Shown one piece after another: positions 17,680 through 29,867 of a stretch of 56,341 bases of DNA. A program made the translations under genes and the position numbers. This DNA is from Oxalobacteraceae bacterium. Lineage in GTDB: Bacteria; Pseudomonadota; Gammaproteobacteria; Burkholderiales; Burkholderiaceae_D. Under the pieces are notes generated by a model, which was not told the origin of the DNA, searched no databases, and saw nothing but the letters and a program-made list of their open reading frames with translations. Numbering within the stretch: position 1 is the stretch's first letter; each line of letters starts with the position of its first letter. The stretch lies in contig JAUYNR010000091.1 of the NCBI GenBank assembly GCA_030698225.1, forward strand, positions 1 through 56,341, in the 5' to 3' direction.

Positions 17680-19167
17680 TTAGTTCACTTTTGAGATAGC
17701 GACATGTTTCAATAAGTCTGTGACTGACGTTTGCATTACGTCGGTGAATGGCGCTGGATACAACCCCATTCCAATTACCGCGATGGCCAATAATCCCAGC
17801 ATAAAAAATTCACGCTTATTAATATCCGGCAATTGCCTTACATGCTCGTTGGCAATTTCACCAAATATCACGCGTTTTGCCATCCAGAGCGAATAAGCAG
17901 CGCCTAAAATAAGCGCGGTTGCAGCAAGCATACCTATCCAGAAATTGAATTTCACAGCACCTAAAATCACCATGAATTCTCCAACAAAGCCAGAGGTTGC
18001 CGGCAAACCGGAGTTTGCCATTGAAAACAGCACAAAAAACGCGGCAAATTTCGGCATAGTATTCACCACTCCACCATAATCTGCAATTTGACGCGAATGC
18101 ATACGATCGTAAAGTACGCCGATACACAAGAACATGGCAGCAGAAACAAAGCCATGGGAAATCATCTGAATAATACCGCCCTGCACCGATAAATCATTAA
18201 ACATGAAGAAACCAAGTGTCACAAAGCCCATATGTGCGATCGAAGAATAGGCTACCAGCTTCTTCATGTCTTTCTGCACCATTGCAACCAATCCAATATA
18301 AATCACGGCAATCAGCGACAAGGCAATAATGAAACCAGACAAATAATGGCTTGCATCAGGCGTAATTGGCAAAGAGAATCGCAAAAAGCCGTAAGCGCCA
18401 AGTTTCAGCATGATCGCGGCCAGCACAACTGACCCGCCCGTAGGTGCCTCAACGTGCGCATCTGGCAACCAGGTATGCACCGGCCACATCGGAACTTTGA
18501 CGGAAAATGCCATCAGAAAGGCGAAGAAAATCGGCACCTGGACTGATAACGGTAGTGGAAATGCATGCCACACCAAAATATCGAAACTTCCTGTCTTGGT
18601 ATACAGATAGAGAATTGCTATAAGCGTCAGCAATGAGCCCATCAACGTATAGAGAAAGAACTTGAACGCTGCGTAGACACGATTAGCACCACCCCACACA
18701 CCGATAATGATAAACATCGGAATAAGAGTAGCTTCGAAAAACACATAAAACAGTAATCCATCCAGCGCACAGAAGACACCAACCATCAGGCCGGACAATA
18801 TCAGGAAAGCACCCATATATTGGGCCACTTTTCTCTCGATTACTTCCAATCCAGCAATTACTACGATCACTGTAATGAAGGCTGTTAATACAATAAACCA
18901 GACAGAGATGCCATCTATACCAAGAAAGTAATTGATATTGAAGCGCTCAATCCAACTAAATTTCTCGACAAACTGCATGCCATGCGCAGCATTATCGAAC
19001 TGCTGAAGCAAAGGCAACGTAACAAGGAAGCTTACAATTGCACCAATCAGAGAAGCAACCCGTACCAAACCGGGATTGTCATCACGACCAAATGCCAAAA
19101 TAAAGATACCAAAAGCGATAGGACACCAAATCGCGAAACTCAAAAGTGGGGAGGTTGACTGCATCAT
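17680..19167 (-). CDS. nuoM: NADH-quinone oxidoreductase subunit M
   Basis: Proton-pumping membrane subunit, 495 residues, about 14 helices. Recognisable: FFEATLIPMFIIIGVWGG, with the conserved Glu; FSVKVPMWPVHTWLPDAHVE; KKLVAYSSIAHMGFV; and the C-terminal ATSGFVGEF. It lies between nuoL and nuoN in the standard order with short gaps (26 and 28 bp). It sits in the middle of the distal membrane arm. Confidence 0.96.
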   Translation of the reverse strand: MMQSTSPLLSFAIWCPIAFGIFILAFGRDDNPGLVRVASLIGAIVSFLVTLPLLQQFDNAAHGMQFVEKFSWIERFNINYFLGIDGISVWFIVLTAFITVIVVIAGLEVIERKVAQYMGAFLILSGLMVGVFCALDGLLFYVFFEATLIPMFIIIGVWGGANRVYAAFKFFLYTLMGSLLTLIAILYLYTKTGSFDILVWHAFPLPLSVQVPIFFAFLMAFSVKVPMWPVHTWLPDAHVEAPTGGSVVLAAIMLKLGAYGFLRFSLPITPDASHYLSGFIIALSLIAVIYIGLVAMVQKDMKKLVAYSSIAHMGFVTLGFFMFNDLSVQGGIIQMISHGFVSAAMFLCIGVLYDRMHSRQIADYGGVVNTMPKFAAFFVLFSMANSGLPATSGFVGEFMVILGAVKFNFWIGMLAATALILGAAYSLWMAKRVIFGEIANEHVRQLPDINKREFFMLGLLAIAVIGMGLYPAPFTDVMQTSVTDLLKHVAISKVN

Positions 19168-19193
19168 GATTATTATTTGTTTTCTTTGTAAGC

Positions 19194-21218
19194 TTATTTA
19201 GCAAACGGGAAAGGCATGAAATAAATTAGAAAGCCCAGAACACCGACAATCATTACAAAGGCATAGTGATATAGATAGCCAGACTGAATTTTTCTGGACA
19301 ACCTCGAGAACAAGCCAACTAATTTAGCGCTGCCGTTAACTATAAGCCCGTCAATCAGAATCTTATCCCCAATATTCCATAAGCCATTACCAAGCAAACG
19401 AGCACCGCCAGCGACAACAACCTCGTTAAATTTATCCATGTAATACTTATTTTCGAGTAAATTGTAAATCGGACTGAATTTTTCCTTGATATATGCAGGA
19501 ATGCGGGGATCGATCATATAAAAATAATAAGCACTAACAACACCGGCCAGAGCAAGCAGAAATGGAGCCGTGGTAAATGAGTGAATTGCCATGGCAACAG
19601 GCCCATGAAATTCTTTTGCAATTTCCGCCATTGCCTCATGCGCATCAGCAACAAAAATCGCATCCTTAAAGAAATCACCGAATAGCATTGGCCCAATTGC
19701 AAAGTAGCCGATAACAACTGATGGGATAGCCAAAAAGACAAGTGGCAAGGTCACAACAGGCGAAGATTCATGTGGTTTTTGTCCCAAAGCCAAGCCAAGA
19801 TGATCGTCATGATGATGTGCATCATGATCGTGCATCTGCCCAAAACGTTCTTTGCCGTGAAAAACCAGGAAATACATACGGAAAGAATAAAACGCAGTTA
19901 CAAACACGCCGGCAAGCACTGAAAAGCTGGCAAAACCCGAACCGTAAATTGTTGAATTATGAACCGCCTCAATAATGCTGTCTTTTGAGTAAAAGCCGGA
20001 GAAGAAAGGTGTGCCGATCAATGCCAGCGAACCCAGAAGCGATGTAATCCAAGTTATCGGCATATATTTTCTCAGACCACCCATATTACGAATATCTTGG
20101 TCGTGATGCATTCCGATAATCACTGAGCCCGCAGCCAAGAACAATAATGCCTTAAAGAATGCGTGCGTCATCAAATGGAATACTGCAACCGAATAAGCAG
20201 ATGCACCCAAAGCCACGGTCATATAGCCCAATTGGGACAAGGTCGAATATGCGACAACCCGCTTAATATCGTTTTGGATAATCCCGAGAAAGCCCATGAA
20301 CAATGCAGTGATTGAGCCGATAATCAAGACAAATGACAATGCTGTATCCGACAACTCAAACAACGGCGACATCCGGGCCACCATGAAAATACCGGCAGTA
20401 ACCATTGTCGCAGCATGAATCAGCGCAGATATAGGTGTCGGGCCTTCCATCGAATCAGGCAACCAGACATGTAATGGGAACTGTGCTGACTTCCCCATTG
20501 CGCCAATAAACAAACAAATACAGGCAACTGTAATTAACAACCAATCGGTGCCCGGAAATATTAACTTGGCTAATGCCTCTTTTTGACCAAAAACTTCACC
20601 ATAATTCAAAGACCCTGCATATGCCACCAGTAGGCCAATCCCCAGAATAAAGCCAAAGTCACCAACCCGATTTACCAAAAATGCCTTCATGTTGGCAGCA
20701 ATCGCGGTCGGCTTCTTGTACCAGAAACCAATTAACAGGTATGAAACCAAGCCAACCGCTTCCCAACCGAAAAATAACTGCAAAAAATTGTTGCTCATAA
20801 CAAGCATCAGCATTGAAAAAGTGAACAGGGATATATAGGAAAAGAAGCGGTTATATCCCTCGTCGTCCTTCATATAACCAACAGTGTATATATGCACCAT
20901 CAATGATACAAATGTGACTACACACATCATCAGTGCAGTAAGGCTATCAATCAGAAAACCAATTTCAAACTTCAGTCCGCCAATGGTCATCCAGTTGTAT
21001 ATAACATCATTGAACGCAGATCCGTTCAATACCTCACGTAATGTTGTGCATGACAGAATAAAAGCAATCAGCACACCCAGTATTGTCACTGTGTGAGATG
21101 CTGTTCGTCCGATTATATTGCCAAAAAATTTGGTGCCGAATAGCCCGGCTATAACAGCTCCCGCAAGCGGCGCCAATGGAACGACAAGTAGTAAATTAGG
21201 GTTAAGTTGCCCCGCCAT
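19194..21218 (-). CDS. nuoL: NADH-quinone oxidoreductase subunit L
   Basis: Most distal proton-pumping subunit, with the long lateral helix at the C-terminus. 674 residues. Motifs: FFGWEAVGLVSYLLIGFW, GAMGKSAQFPLHVWLPDSME, GPTPISALIHAATMVTAG and KRVVAYSTLSQLGYM. A His/Asp-rich stretch (MHDHDAHHHDDH, about 465-480) in a loop before the last helices is a common variable feature. Gap to nuoK is 49 bp. Confidence 0.96.
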   Translation of the reverse strand: MAGQLNPNLLLVVPLAPLAGAVIAGLFGTKFFGNIIGRTASHTVTILGVLIAFILSCTTLREVLNGSAFNDVIYNWMTIGGLKFEIGFLIDSLTALMMCVVTFVSLMVHIYTVGYMKDDEGYNRFFSYISLFTFSMLMLVMSNNFLQLFFGWEAVGLVSYLLIGFWYKKPTAIAANMKAFLVNRVGDFGFILGIGLLVAYAGSLNYGEVFGQKEALAKLIFPGTDWLLITVACICLFIGAMGKSAQFPLHVWLPDSMEGPTPISALIHAATMVTAGIFMVARMSPLFELSDTALSFVLIIGSITALFMGFLGIIQNDIKRVVAYSTLSQLGYMTVALGASAYSVAVFHLMTHAFFKALLFLAAGSVIIGMHHDQDIRNMGGLRKYMPITWITSLLGSLALIGTPFFSGFYSKDSIIEAVHNSTIYGSGFASFSVLAGVFVTAFYSFRMYFLVFHGKERFGQMHDHDAHHHDDHLGLALGQKPHESSPVVTLPLVFLAIPSVVIGYFAIGPMLFGDFFKDAIFVADAHEAMAEIAKEFHGPVAMAIHSFTTAPFLLALAGVVSAYYFYMIDPRIPAYIKEKFSPIYNLLENKYYMDKFNEVVVAGGARLLGNGLWNIGDKILIDGLIVNGSAKLVGLFSRLSRKIQSGYLYHYAFVMIVGVLGFLIYFMPFPFAK

Positions 21219-21267
21219 GATGACCCTTATATTAATTCCAGAGAATCTATTTCAGAGAATCTGATTG

Positions 21268-21576
21268 TTAGCCTTTGAGAGAATCCATATCCTCGACATT
21301 GATAGTGTCCATATTCCGGAACAAAACTATCAGAATGGCGAGTCCGATTGCTGATTCAGCGGCAGCCACCATCAAAATGAAGAAAACAAAAATCTGACCG
21401 GCAGCGTCTCCCAAATAATGAGAAAAGGCGATGAAATTCATATTTACAGCAAGCAACATCAATTCTATTGCCATAAGCAAAACAATAATATTTTTTCGAT
21501 TTAAAAAAATACCAATAATTGAAATCGAAAATAATATCGCGCCGAGAATCAGATAATGCGCAAGTGATAGTGTCAT
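21268..21576 (-). CDS. nuoK: NADH-quinone oxidoreductase subunit K
   Basis: 102 residues and three membrane helices, the normal size. The conserved membrane glutamates are in [13 protein letters not shown] and [11 protein letters not shown]. It connects NuoJ and NuoN in the membrane arm. The gene starts 12 bp after nuoJ. Confidence 0.96.
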   Translation of the reverse strand: MTLSLAHYLILGAILFSISIIGIFLNRKNIIVLLMAIELMLLAVNMNFIAFSHYLGDAAGQIFVFFILMVAAAESAIGLAILIVLFRNMDTINVEDMDSLKG

Positions 21577-21588
21577 TTTTCGAAACCT

Positions 21589-22248
21589 TTATTTCTGTTC
21601 TGTTCCAGATATTGCCGATGGCAATATCGGAGCATTGAGATTATTATTTGCACGATCGGATTCCGATTTCATGCGCACAATACGGATGCGATCATTCCGT
21701 TTGACCTTCACTGCATCCGATGGGTGGAAATGTTTGCTATCTTTGCGACGCCGCATTGTGAGGGCAACTGCAGCAATAATTGCGGCCAAAAGAATCACGG
21801 CTGCGATTTCAAATGCATAGACATATTGGGTGTAGATCAACTTACCCAATTCTTTAGTGTTGCCAATCATGTCAGATGCTGCCGGAACCAGAGCATCTGG
21901 CATCCAGAAGCTGCGCAATAACACTGCCGCCATTTCCAATGCTATTACTACGCCGATGGTTGCAGCCAAAGGAAAGTATCCCCAAAAACCTTCGCGCATC
22001 TTGTCTATATTAATGTCGAGCATCATTACGACGAATAAAAAAAGAACCATTACTGCGCCGACATAGACCAGCACCAGCACTATCGACAAAAATTCTGCCT
22101 TGAGCAACATCCAGAGTGCGGCCGCCGAAAAAAAAGACAGCACAAGAAATAGTGCTGAATGTACCGGATTACGGGCTGTAATAACACGTGTCGCAGCAAT
22201 AACTAATATCGTCGACAAAACGTAGAAGAGTACGGTTTTAAATTCCAT
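21589..22248 (-). CDS. nuoJ: NADH-quinone oxidoreductase subunit J
   Basis: 219 residues with five membrane helices in the first 165 residues; helix 3 carries LVYVGAVMVLFLFVVMM, typical of NuoJ. The last 50 residues are a hydrophilic, basic tail (MRRRKDSKHFHPSDAVKVK) usual for beta-proteobacterial NuoJ. It is 23 bp downstream of nuoI. Confidence 0.95.
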   Translation of the reverse strand: MEFKTVLFYVLSTILVIAATRVITARNPVHSALFLVLSFFSAAALWMLLKAEFLSIVLVLVYVGAVMVLFLFVVMMLDINIDKMREGFWGYFPLAATIGVVIALEMAAVLLRSFWMPDALVPAASDMIGNTKELGKLIYTQYVYAFEIAAVILLAAIIAAVALTMRRRKDSKHFHPSDAVKVKRNDRIRIVRMKSESDRANNNLNAPILPSAISGTEQK

Positions 22249-22271
22249 AGAAAGCCAAATAAAGGACCAGA

Positions 22272-22760
22272 TTAACGATACGCGGCATCGGCTGCGCGTG
22301 CTGCAGCGATTTCATTTTCATAGCGGTCACCGACAGCCAGCAGCATTTCTTTTGTGTAATACAAATCACCGCGTTTTTCGCCGTGGTATTCAAGAATATG
22401 CGTTTCTACTATCGAATCAACCGGACACGACTCTTCGCAAAATCCGCAAAAAATACACTTTGTCAAGTCAATATCATAACGGGTGGTTCTTCTCGTTCCG
22501 TCTGCGCGCTGATCAGATTCAATCGTTATCGCCATGGCAGGGCAAACTGCTTCGCATAGTTTGCACGCAATACACCGCTCTTCACCATTCGGATAACGGC
22601 GCAGTGCATGCAGTCCGCGAAAACGGGGAGACTGAGGTGTTTTTTCTTCCGGAAACTGAACCGTAATTTTGCGTGCGAACAAATACCGTCCGGTTAATGC
22701 CAGACCTTTGAGCAACTCTCGTAGCATTAAGCTACCGAAAAAATCCTTAACGGCTTCCAT
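22272..22760 (-). CDS. nuoI: NADH-quinone oxidoreductase subunit I
   Basis: 162 residues, a TYKY-type subunit holding clusters N6a and N6b. Two 4Fe-4S motifs are intact: [12 protein letters not shown] and [14 protein letters not shown]. An N-terminal amphipathic segment anchors it to the membrane arm. It transfers electrons from NuoG towards NuoB. Confidence 0.97.
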   Translation of the reverse strand: MEAVKDFFGSLMLRELLKGLALTGRYLFARKITVQFPEEKTPQSPRFRGLHALRRYPNGEERCIACKLCEAVCPAMAITIESDQRADGTRRTTRYDIDLTKCIFCGFCEESCPVDSIVETHILEYHGEKRGDLYYTKEMLLAVGDRYENEIAAARAADAAYR

Positions 22761-22783
22761 AAACTATCAGCCTCACCTTCTAA

Positions 22784-23857
22784 TTACTTCCAAATATTCA
22801 AAGACGTCTGCATCCAGACAGCAACAATTACCAAGTACGCCAACGTTAGCGGGATAAATATTTTCCAGCCAAGACGCATAATTTGATCGTAACGATAACG
22901 TGGGAAGGAAGCGCGCGCCCATATAAAAATCGACACTACCAGGAAAGTCTTGATTCCAAGCCAGATCCAGCCTGGGACCCAATTCAGCAAGAGGGAATCA
23001 ACCGGTGATGCCCAGCCGCCCAGGAACATCAATGTTGCCAGCACGGAGATCAGAATCATGTTTGCATATTCAGCCAGGAAGAACATGGCAAATGACATTC
23101 CTGAATATTCAACCATGTGACCGGCAACAATTTCCGATTCACCCTCCACCACGTCGAATGGATGCCTATTGGTTTCTGCAATACCTGAAATAACGTAGAC
23201 AACAAACATTGGGAATAAGGGAAGCCAGTTCCACGACAGGAAATTCACGCCTTTGTCAGCGAAGTAACCGCTGGATTGCGCCATCACAATATCGGTGAAA
23301 TTAAGACTTCCTGTAACCATCAGTATGATCACCAGCACAAAACCCATGGCTATCTCGTATGAGATCATTTGCGCCGAAGCCCTCATGGCTCCCAAAAATG
23401 CATATTTTGAATTGGATGCCCAGCCCGCAATAATGACGCCGTATACATTCAGAGAAGTGATTGCCATAACGAACAGCAGGCCGGCGTTCACATTCGCTAG
23501 AACGGTCTCTGGGCCAAACGGAATAACAGCCCATGCCGCTAGTGCCGGCATAATTGTCATGATAGGTGCAATCACAAATAGCATCTTATTTGCTTTTGCC
23601 GGTACAATAATTTCTTTCAGCAACAGCTTCAGTGCATCTGCAATCGGCTGCAGCAGACCGGCAGGACCGACCCGATTGGGCCCAAGGCGCACATGCATCC
23701 AGCCGATTAACTTGCGTTCCCATAGCGTCAGATAAGCAACGCAACCCATAACAGGAAGCACGATACAAATTATTTTCACCAAGTTCCAGACCAGAGGCCA
23801 TGAGAAGCCGAAGAAATTTTGTCCAGTCGCATTAATTGTGACAAGCAATTGATCCAT
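22784..23857 (-). CDS. nuoH: NADH-quinone oxidoreductase subunit H
   Basis: 357 residues with eight or nine membrane helices. It forms the quinone-entry chamber with NuoB and NuoD. Signatures: [41 protein letters not shown] and [18 protein letters not shown]. Its ATG overlaps the last base of nuoG, indicating coupled translation. Confidence 0.97.
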   Translation of the reverse strand: MDQLLVTINATGQNFFGFSWPLVWNLVKIICIVLPVMGCVAYLTLWERKLIGWMHVRLGPNRVGPAGLLQPIADALKLLLKEIIVPAKANKMLFVIAPIMTIMPALAAWAVIPFGPETVLANVNAGLLFVMAITSLNVYGVIIAGWASNSKYAFLGAMRASAQMISYEIAMGFVLVIILMVTGSLNFTDIVMAQSSGYFADKGVNFLSWNWLPLFPMFVVYVISGIAETNRHPFDVVEGESEIVAGHMVEYSGMSFAMFFLAEYANMILISVLATLMFLGGWASPVDSLLLNWVPGWIWLGIKTFLVVSIFIWARASFPRYRYDQIMRLGWKIFIPLTLAYLVIVAVWMQTSLNIWK

Positions 23858-26175
23858 CAGGCACGCTCCACAACAACAGGACCAAACATCGGACCTAGTA
23901 TCGCCGTCGAAGGATGTCCGGCAGCAACTCTCACCACATGCTCTGGCTGACCGACACCGATCGCTGCCTTTAATAAGACACTACCCACACCTTGGCGCAC
24001 GATGACTTGAGGATCATTTTGCAGTCCAAGCTTTGCAAACAGGGTTGCCGACAAATAGGCTATTGGTGTAGCTGCATCCGCAGTCGCTTGTAGCGAAGAG
24101 GCACGTCGTACTATCGCATCAGTGAAATAAATGGGCACATCCGCGATACGCTGTAGACCATACTCCTCTGTGACTGGTGAATTTAATTGCGCTCCGGAAT
24201 TGTTATTCAGTCGTCCAGAAACAATTCCGCCACCGAGAATCTCATCCCGAATCAGTTCAGAGGATTCGTAATCAAACTCGGGAATATTTAGCAGATTGGC
24301 CAGTACACGCAAGACTTTCCAGCCAGGTCGTGTGTCGCCAAGTGGTTTAACCGTGCCATTGAAGCTTTGTACCCGCCCTTCGCAATTCACGTAAGAACCG
24401 GAAGTTTCGGTAAAAGGTGCTATTGGCAGCAAGACATCAGCATAATCAAGGGCATGTTTAAATGCCGACATCACGACCACCATTTCGGCCTGTCCCAAAG
24501 CCGCGTTCGCCGCTTGCGGATTGGCACAATCAACAGCAGGTTCCACATTCAATAGCAGGTATGCTTTCCGAGGCGCAGAAAAAAACTGCGCTGCGTTCGC
24601 TCCATTGGCCGGAATTGCGTTTGCCAGGTAGCCACCCACTGTATTGGCAGCTTCCGTCAAATAACCAAATTTCGAGCCAGTATTATCAGAAATCCACTCT
24701 ATCGCAGCATGCAGTTGTGACGCCTGTGGATGTTGTGAAGCAGCATTGCCAAGGAAAATCGCCTTTGGCACATCCAGCAACAATCCAGACGCAATACTTT
24801 TTGCTTCATTGGATGAAGACAGACCGGAAAACTCTGCAGGAACAGCGATATTTTTTTCTTGCGATATCGCAACAATGATTTCACCCAGCATCGATAACCA
24901 GTCAGTTGGTGCCTGGATAATCTTATTCGCAATAGGGATCAACAAATCATCGTCGGTTGCATGCAGAATACTTAATTTTGCCCCTAGCTTGACTGCCTGA
25001 CGCACACGAGAGGCCAGTAATGGATGATCCTTGCGCAGAAATGAGCCGACAACAAAAATCTGCTTAAGCTGTGCGAACTCTGCAATCGACATGCCGAGCC
25101 AAGGTGTAATTTTTCCGTCAAGCGAAAAATCAGACTGGCGTGGGCGAAAATCGACGTTATCCGAACCGATTCCTCTGACAAGTTTTTGCAACAACGAAAG
25201 CTCTTCAAGGGTTGAATGCGGTGTGCCAAGCGCCGCAATCGCATCTGCACCATGTTCCTTCTTAATGTTTTGCAAGCCATGCGCAACGTATTCCAGTGCC
25301 GTCTGCCAGTCGGTTTCCTGCCACCGGTCGCCCTGTTTAATCATCGGCTTGGTAAGGCGATCTTCGCTGTTAAGACCTTCGTACGAAAAACGATCCTTGT
25401 CCGATAGCCAGCATTCATTGATACCCTCATTTTCGAGGGGCAGAACACGCATTACCTTGTTGTTTTTAACCTGCACAATAAGGTTTGCGCCCAGACCATC
25501 ATGGGGACTTACAGATTTCCTGCGTGACAATTCCCAAGTGCGTGCGCTGTAGCGGAAGGGTTTCGAAGTCAGAGCCCCAACCGGACACAAATCGATCATG
25601 TTGCCGGATAACTCGGAATCAATTGTCTTGCCGACAAATGCAGTAATTTCCGCATGCTCACCACGATTGAGCATGCCGAGTTCCATCACACCGGCGATTT
25701 CCTGGCCGAACCGTACGCAACGCGTGCAATGAATGCAGCGCGTCATCTCCTCCATCGAAATCAGGGGACCCGCATCTTTATGGAATACGACGCGCTTTTC
25801 TTCACGGTAACGTGAAGCAGACGCACCATAACCGACTGCCAGATCCTGAAGTTGACATTCACCGCCCTGATCGCAAATTGGGCAATCCAGCGGATGGTTA
25901 ATCAACAAGAATTCCATCACCCCTTTTTGCGCATTGACAGCCTTCTCGCTGCTGGTGCGCACTATCATCCCGGATGTAACAGGCGTTGCACATGCTGGCA
26001 ATGGTTTCGGCGCTTTCTCAACCTCGACCAGACACATGCGGCAATTCGCTGCAATCGACAGTTTCTTGTGATAACAAAAATGCGGGATATAGGTGCCAAG
26101 TTTATTTGCAGCATCCATTACCATGCTGCCTTCTTGCACTTCGACTTTTTTGCCGTCTATTTCGATTTCGACCAT
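23857..26175 (-). CDS. nuoG: NADH-quinone oxidoreductase subunit G
   Basis: 772 residues. N-terminal 2Fe-2S domain ([20 protein letters not shown]), then His/Cys 4Fe-4S motifs ([26 protein letters not shown]), then a molybdopterin-oxidoreductase-like domain that binds no cofactor. The cysteines that bind the extra N7 cluster in E. coli are not visible around 225-265 ([18 protein letters not shown]), as in mitochondria and most beta-proteobacteria. Gap to nuoF is 24 bp. Confidence 0.96.
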   Translation of the reverse strand: MVEIEIDGKKVEVQEGSMVMDAANKLGTYIPHFCYHKKLSIAANCRMCLVEVEKAPKPLPACATPVTSGMIVRTSSEKAVNAQKGVMEFLLINHPLDCPICDQGGECQLQDLAVGYGASASRYREEKRVVFHKDAGPLISMEEMTRCIHCTRCVRFGQEIAGVMELGMLNRGEHAEITAFVGKTIDSELSGNMIDLCPVGALTSKPFRYSARTWELSRRKSVSPHDGLGANLIVQVKNNKVMRVLPLENEGINECWLSDKDRFSYEGLNSEDRLTKPMIKQGDRWQETDWQTALEYVAHGLQNIKKEHGADAIAALGTPHSTLEELSLLQKLVRGIGSDNVDFRPRQSDFSLDGKITPWLGMSIAEFAQLKQIFVVGSFLRKDHPLLASRVRQAVKLGAKLSILHATDDDLLIPIANKIIQAPTDWLSMLGEIIVAISQEKNIAVPAEFSGLSSSNEAKSIASGLLLDVPKAIFLGNAASQHPQASQLHAAIEWISDNTGSKFGYLTEAANTVGGYLANAIPANGANAAQFFSAPRKAYLLLNVEPAVDCANPQAANAALGQAEMVVVMSAFKHALDYADVLLPIAPFTETSGSYVNCEGRVQSFNGTVKPLGDTRPGWKVLRVLANLLNIPEFDYESSELIRDEILGGGIVSGRLNNNSGAQLNSPVTEEYGLQRIADVPIYFTDAIVRRASSLQATADAATPIAYLSATLFAKLGLQNDPQVIVRQGVGSVLLKAAIGVGQPEHVVRVAAGHPSTAILGPMFGPVVVERA

Positions 26176-26199
26176 GGCTTGACTTTTACCTGACCTGGC

Positions 26200-27495
26200 T
26201 TATAAGTATGCGGGAACCAAGCAATGCTTATGCTCGATGTGATATTCAAATTCTTCGCGGTAATTCTTGATGAATGCCCGTACCGGCATCGCTGCCGCGT
26301 CACCCAGCGCGCAGATCGTGCGGCCCTGAATGTTGTCTGCGATCGAGTTCAGCAAGTCCAGGTCGTCTGGACGTCCTAGGCCGTGCTCGATGCGATGGAT
26401 CATGCGATACAACCAGCCGGTACCTTCGCGGCATGGCGTGCACTGGCCGCAGGACTCTTCAAAATAGAAGTAGGAGAGACGCAACAGCGACTTCACCATG
26501 CAACGTGTTTCATCCATCACGATGACCGCACCGGAACCGAGCATCGAACCCGCTTTCGCAATCGAGTCATAATCCATATCTGTCGCCATCATGACGTCGC
26601 CGGTCAACACAGGCATCGATGATCCGCCTGGAATAACCGCCTTGATCTTTTTGCCGCCTCGCATGCCGCCCGCGAGTTCCAGCAAGGTGGCGAATGGCGT
26701 GCCGAGCGGAACCTCATAGTTGCCCGGCTTTTCAATATCGCCGGACATCGAAAAAATCTTGGTGCCGCCGTTATTCGGCTTGCCAAGTGCAGCATAGGCG
26801 TCCCCGCCCAGACGAAAAACGAACGGTACTGCTGCAAATGTTTCGGTGTTATTAATCGTGGTCGGCTTGCCATATAAACCGAAACTAGCAGGGAAAGGCG
26901 GCTTGAAGCGGGGCTGGCCTTTCTTTCCTTCCAGCGATTCCAGCAATGCTGTTTCTTCACCACAAATGTATGCACCGTAACCGTGAAATGCATGCAATTG
27001 AAATTTAAAACCGGTGCCGCAAATATTGTCGCCCAGCATGCCGACTGCACGTGCTTCCTCAAGCGCGTCTTCAAAACGCTCATAGTCGGCAAAGATTTCA
27101 CCATGGATATAGTTGTATCCGACAGTGATTCCCATCGCATAAGCACCAATTGCCATACCCTCAATCAAGGCGTGCGGATTGTAACGGATGATGTCACGAT
27201 CCTTGAAGGTGCCCGGCTCCCCTTCATCGGTATTGCAGACCAGATATTTTTGCCCTGGATACTGACGTGGCATGAAGCTCCACTTCAAGCCAGTTGGAAA
27301 ACCGGCACCGCCGCGGCCACGCAAGGATGATGCTTTTAATTCGGCAATAACCTGCTCTGGCGTGATTTTTTCGGCAAGAATGCGTTTCAGCGCTTCATAG
27401 CCACCACGTTTAACGTAATCGACCAGGTGCCAGTTAGTGCCATCAAGCCCTGCCATAATGAGCGGATCGATGTGCCGATTATGAAGGCTCGTCAT
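26200..27495 (-). CDS. nuoF: NADH-quinone oxidoreductase subunit F
   Basis: 431 residues. Oxidises NADH and holds FMN and cluster N3. Motifs: [20 protein letters not shown] (NADH/FMN), [15 protein letters not shown] and the N3 ligands in [15 protein letters not shown] with a later Cys in TICALGD. Its ATG overlaps the nuoE stop by 4 bp. Confidence 0.97.
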   Translation of the reverse strand: MTSLHNRHIDPLIMAGLDGTNWHLVDYVKRGGYEALKRILAEKITPEQVIAELKASSLRGRGGAGFPTGLKWSFMPRQYPGQKYLVCNTDEGEPGTFKDRDIIRYNPHALIEGMAIGAYAMGITVGYNYIHGEIFADYERFEDALEEARAVGMLGDNICGTGFKFQLHAFHGYGAYICGEETALLESLEGKKGQPRFKPPFPASFGLYGKPTTINNTETFAAVPFVFRLGGDAYAALGKPNNGGTKIFSMSGDIEKPGNYEVPLGTPFATLLELAGGMRGGKKIKAVIPGGSSMPVLTGDVMMATDMDYDSIAKAGSMLGSGAVIVMDETRCMVKSLLRLSYFYFEESCGQCTPCREGTGWLYRMIHRIEHGLGRPDDLDLLNSIADNIQGRTICALGDAAAMPVRAFIKNYREEFEYHIEHKHCLVPAYL

Positions 27496-27971
27496 TTCTT
27501 CAGTTCCTCCAGCAGCGTATCGATACGGTCATTCGACATGTGGCTGCACATACGCTTGTTGTTTACTATCATCACCGGCGCGTCACCACATGCTCCCATG
27601 CACTCCCCCTCAAGCAGAGTGAATTGATCATCGCTGGTGGTTTCTTTGTAATCAATGCCCAGCTTTTGCTTCAGATAGTGTGCGGCACGTTCACCGCCGG
27701 ATAAGGCACACGGCAGATTGGTACATACCGTAATCTTGTTTTTCCCAACCGGTTTAAGGTTGTACATATTGTAAAACGTTGCCACTTCCTGCACAGCAAT
27801 AGCCGGCATTCCAAGATAGCTCGCAATATCCTGCAGCAGTTCCGGCGCTAGCCAACCAGCCTCATCCTGAGCGATAGCCAATGCGGCCATGACTGCAGAT
27901 TGTTTTTGGTCGGCAGGAAATTTCGCGATTTCGCGATCAATTTTCTTATACGATTGTTCTGATAACAGCAT
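27492..27971 (-). CDS. nuoE: NADH-quinone oxidoreductase subunit E
   Basis: About 159 residues with a thioredoxin-like fold binding the 2Fe-2S cluster N1a. Ligands are in [10 protein letters not shown] and [11 protein letters not shown] (C-x4-C and C-x3-C). I chose [10 protein letters not shown] at 27971, which leaves 28 bp after nuoD; an ORF start at 28025 would run into nuoD and carries non-family residues. Confidence 0.95.
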   Translation of the reverse strand: MLLSEQSYKKIDREIAKFPADQKQSAVMAALAIAQDEAGWLAPELLQDIASYLGMPAIAVQEVATFYNMYNLKPVGKNKITVCTNLPCALSGGERAAHYLKQKLGIDYKETTSDDQFTLLEGECMGACGDAPVMIVNNKRMCSHMSNDRIDTLLEELKK

Positions 27972-27999
27972 TATTTTTGCCCCAAATATCGACACGCGA

Positions 28000-29253
28000 T
28001 TAACGGTCAATCTCACCGAACACAATATCCTGACTACCGATGATTGTTACCGCATCAGCAAGCATGTGACCTTTTGCCATTTCATCCAGGCCTTGCAGAT
28101 GCGCAAATCCCGGCGCGCGAATCTTGAGACGGTATGGCTTATTGGCGCCATCGGAAATCATGTAGATGCCAAACTCGCCTTTCGGGTGCTCAATGGCAGC
28201 GTAAGCCTCTCCGGCGGGAACATGGAAGCCTTCCGAAAATAACTTGAAGTGATGAATCAGTTCTTCCATGTTGGATTTCATGTTCACGCGACTTGGAGGC
28301 GCCACTTTATTGTTGTCGGTCATGACCGGACCCGAATTATTGCGCAACCAACCAATACATTGCTTAATGATATTGTTGGATTGACGCATTTCTTCAATTC
28401 GCACCAGGTAACGATCGTAACAATCACCATTGACACCCACAGGAATATCAAAATCCAGCAAGTCATAGACTTCATATGGCTGTTTTTTACGCAGATCCCA
28501 CTCAACACCGGAACCACGCAACATCGGGCCTGTAAATCCCATGGCTTTTGCACGTTCCGGAGATACCACACCAACTCCCACCAGGCGCTGTTTCCAAATA
28601 CGGTTATCCGTCAACAACGTCTCGTATTCATCAACGTAAGTCGGAAAGCGATTTGTGAAATCCTCGATAAAGTCCAGCAACGAACCCTGCCGATTTTCAT
28701 TAAGCGCTCTGATAGCTTTTTCGTTGCGCAGAATTGACGCCTTGAATTGCGGCATGGAATCAGGAAGATCCCGATACACGCCACCCGGACGATAGTAAGC
28801 GGCATGCAAACGTGCGCCAGAGACTGCCTCATAGCAATCCATCAAATCTTCACGCTCACGGAACGCGTACAGAAATACGCCCATGGCGCCCACATCGAGT
28901 GCGTGCGCACCCAACCAGAGTAAGTGATTCAAGAGACGGGTAATCTCATCGAACATCACGCGAATATACTGTGCACGCAAAGGCACTTCCAGACCAAGCA
29001 GTTTCTCGATCGCCATCACATAGGCGTGTTCGTTGCACATCATCGACACATAGTCGAGACGGTCCATATAAGGAACTGATTGCAGATAAGTTTTTTGTTC
29101 CGCCAGTTTTTCCGTGCCTCGGTGTAGTAAGCCAATGTGCGGATCGGCACGTTGAATCACTTCGCCATCGAGTTCAAGAACCAGGCGCAAGACGCCGTGC
29201 GCGGCAGGGTGCTGCGGACCGAAATTGAGCGTGTAGTTTTTAATTTCAGCCAT
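28000..29253 (-). CDS. nuoD: NADH-quinone oxidoreductase subunit D
   Basis: 417 residues, the 49-kDa subunit that shapes the quinone pocket with NuoB. Motifs: [28 protein letters not shown] and, at the C-terminus, DIVFGEIDR. It is separate from nuoC, unlike the nuoCD fusion of enterobacteria. It begins directly at the nuoC stop (boundary at 29253). Confidence 0.97.
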   Translation of the reverse strand: MAEIKNYTLNFGPQHPAAHGVLRLVLELDGEVIQRADPHIGLLHRGTEKLAEQKTYLQSVPYMDRLDYVSMMCNEHAYVMAIEKLLGLEVPLRAQYIRVMFDEITRLLNHLLWLGAHALDVGAMGVFLYAFREREDLMDCYEAVSGARLHAAYYRPGGVYRDLPDSMPQFKASILRNEKAIRALNENRQGSLLDFIEDFTNRFPTYVDEYETLLTDNRIWKQRLVGVGVVSPERAKAMGFTGPMLRGSGVEWDLRKKQPYEVYDLLDFDIPVGVNGDCYDRYLVRIEEMRQSNNIIKQCIGWLRNNSGPVMTDNNKVAPPSRVNMKSNMEELIHHFKLFSEGFHVPAGEAYAAIEHPKGEFGIYMISDGANKPYRLKIRAPGFAHLQGLDEMAKGHMLADAVTIIGSQDIVFGEIDR

Positions 29254-29855
29254 TATTTCATCCCGTAATGTTCTTCGCGAATCACGCGCGGCGTAATTTC
29301 ACGAGGCTCAATCGTCACTGGCTGATAAATCACTCGCTTTTGCTCCGGATCGTAGCGCATCTCGACATAACCGGAGACGGGGAAATCCTTGCGGAATGGA
29401 TGTCCGATAAAACCGTAATCAGTCAGAATCCGGCGCAAATCGGGATGCCCCTCAAACATGATTCCAAAAAAATCGAAAGCTTCGCGCTCGTACCAGTTTG
29501 CCGTATTCCATACAGTCATCATGGAAGCCAGCAACGGCACTTCATCATCCAGGGCAAACACACGCACACGTACACGCCAGTTATGCTCAGTGGAAAGCAA
29601 ATGCGAAACCACCGCATAACGCGATCCGCTCCACGCGCCATCGCCATATGTGGAATAATCGACACCGCACAAATCAATCAACTCATCGAAACGCAGGTCA
29701 GAATGATCGCGCAGAGCGCGCATCACCGACAGATAATTTGAAGCACTAACCAGTACAGTAATCTCGCCAAGAGCAACCGCCAGGCCATCGAGACGATCCG
29801 CGATCACACTGCGCAACGCAGCCTCAAGCGATTCCAGTTTTGTCATCATTTTCAA
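29253..29855 (-). CDS. nuoC: NADH-quinone oxidoreductase subunit C
   Basis: 200 residues, the 30-kDa subunit. The family signature is [20 protein letters not shown], followed by [19 protein letters not shown]. The N-terminus has three closely spaced ATG codons (MKMMTKLES), so the start could be up to 9 bp later. It belongs to the peripheral arm. Confidence 0.96.
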   Translation of the reverse strand: MKMMTKLESLEAALRSVIADRLDGLAVALGEITVLVSASNYLSVMRALRDHSDLRFDELIDLCGVDYSTYGDGAWSGSRYAVVSHLLSTEHNWRVRVRVFALDDEVPLLASMMTVWNTANWYEREAFDFFGIMFEGHPDLRRILTDYGFIGHPFRKDFPVSGYVEMRYDPEQKRVIYQPVTIEPREITPRVIREEHYGMK

Positions 29856-29867
29856 TCGATCACCCTA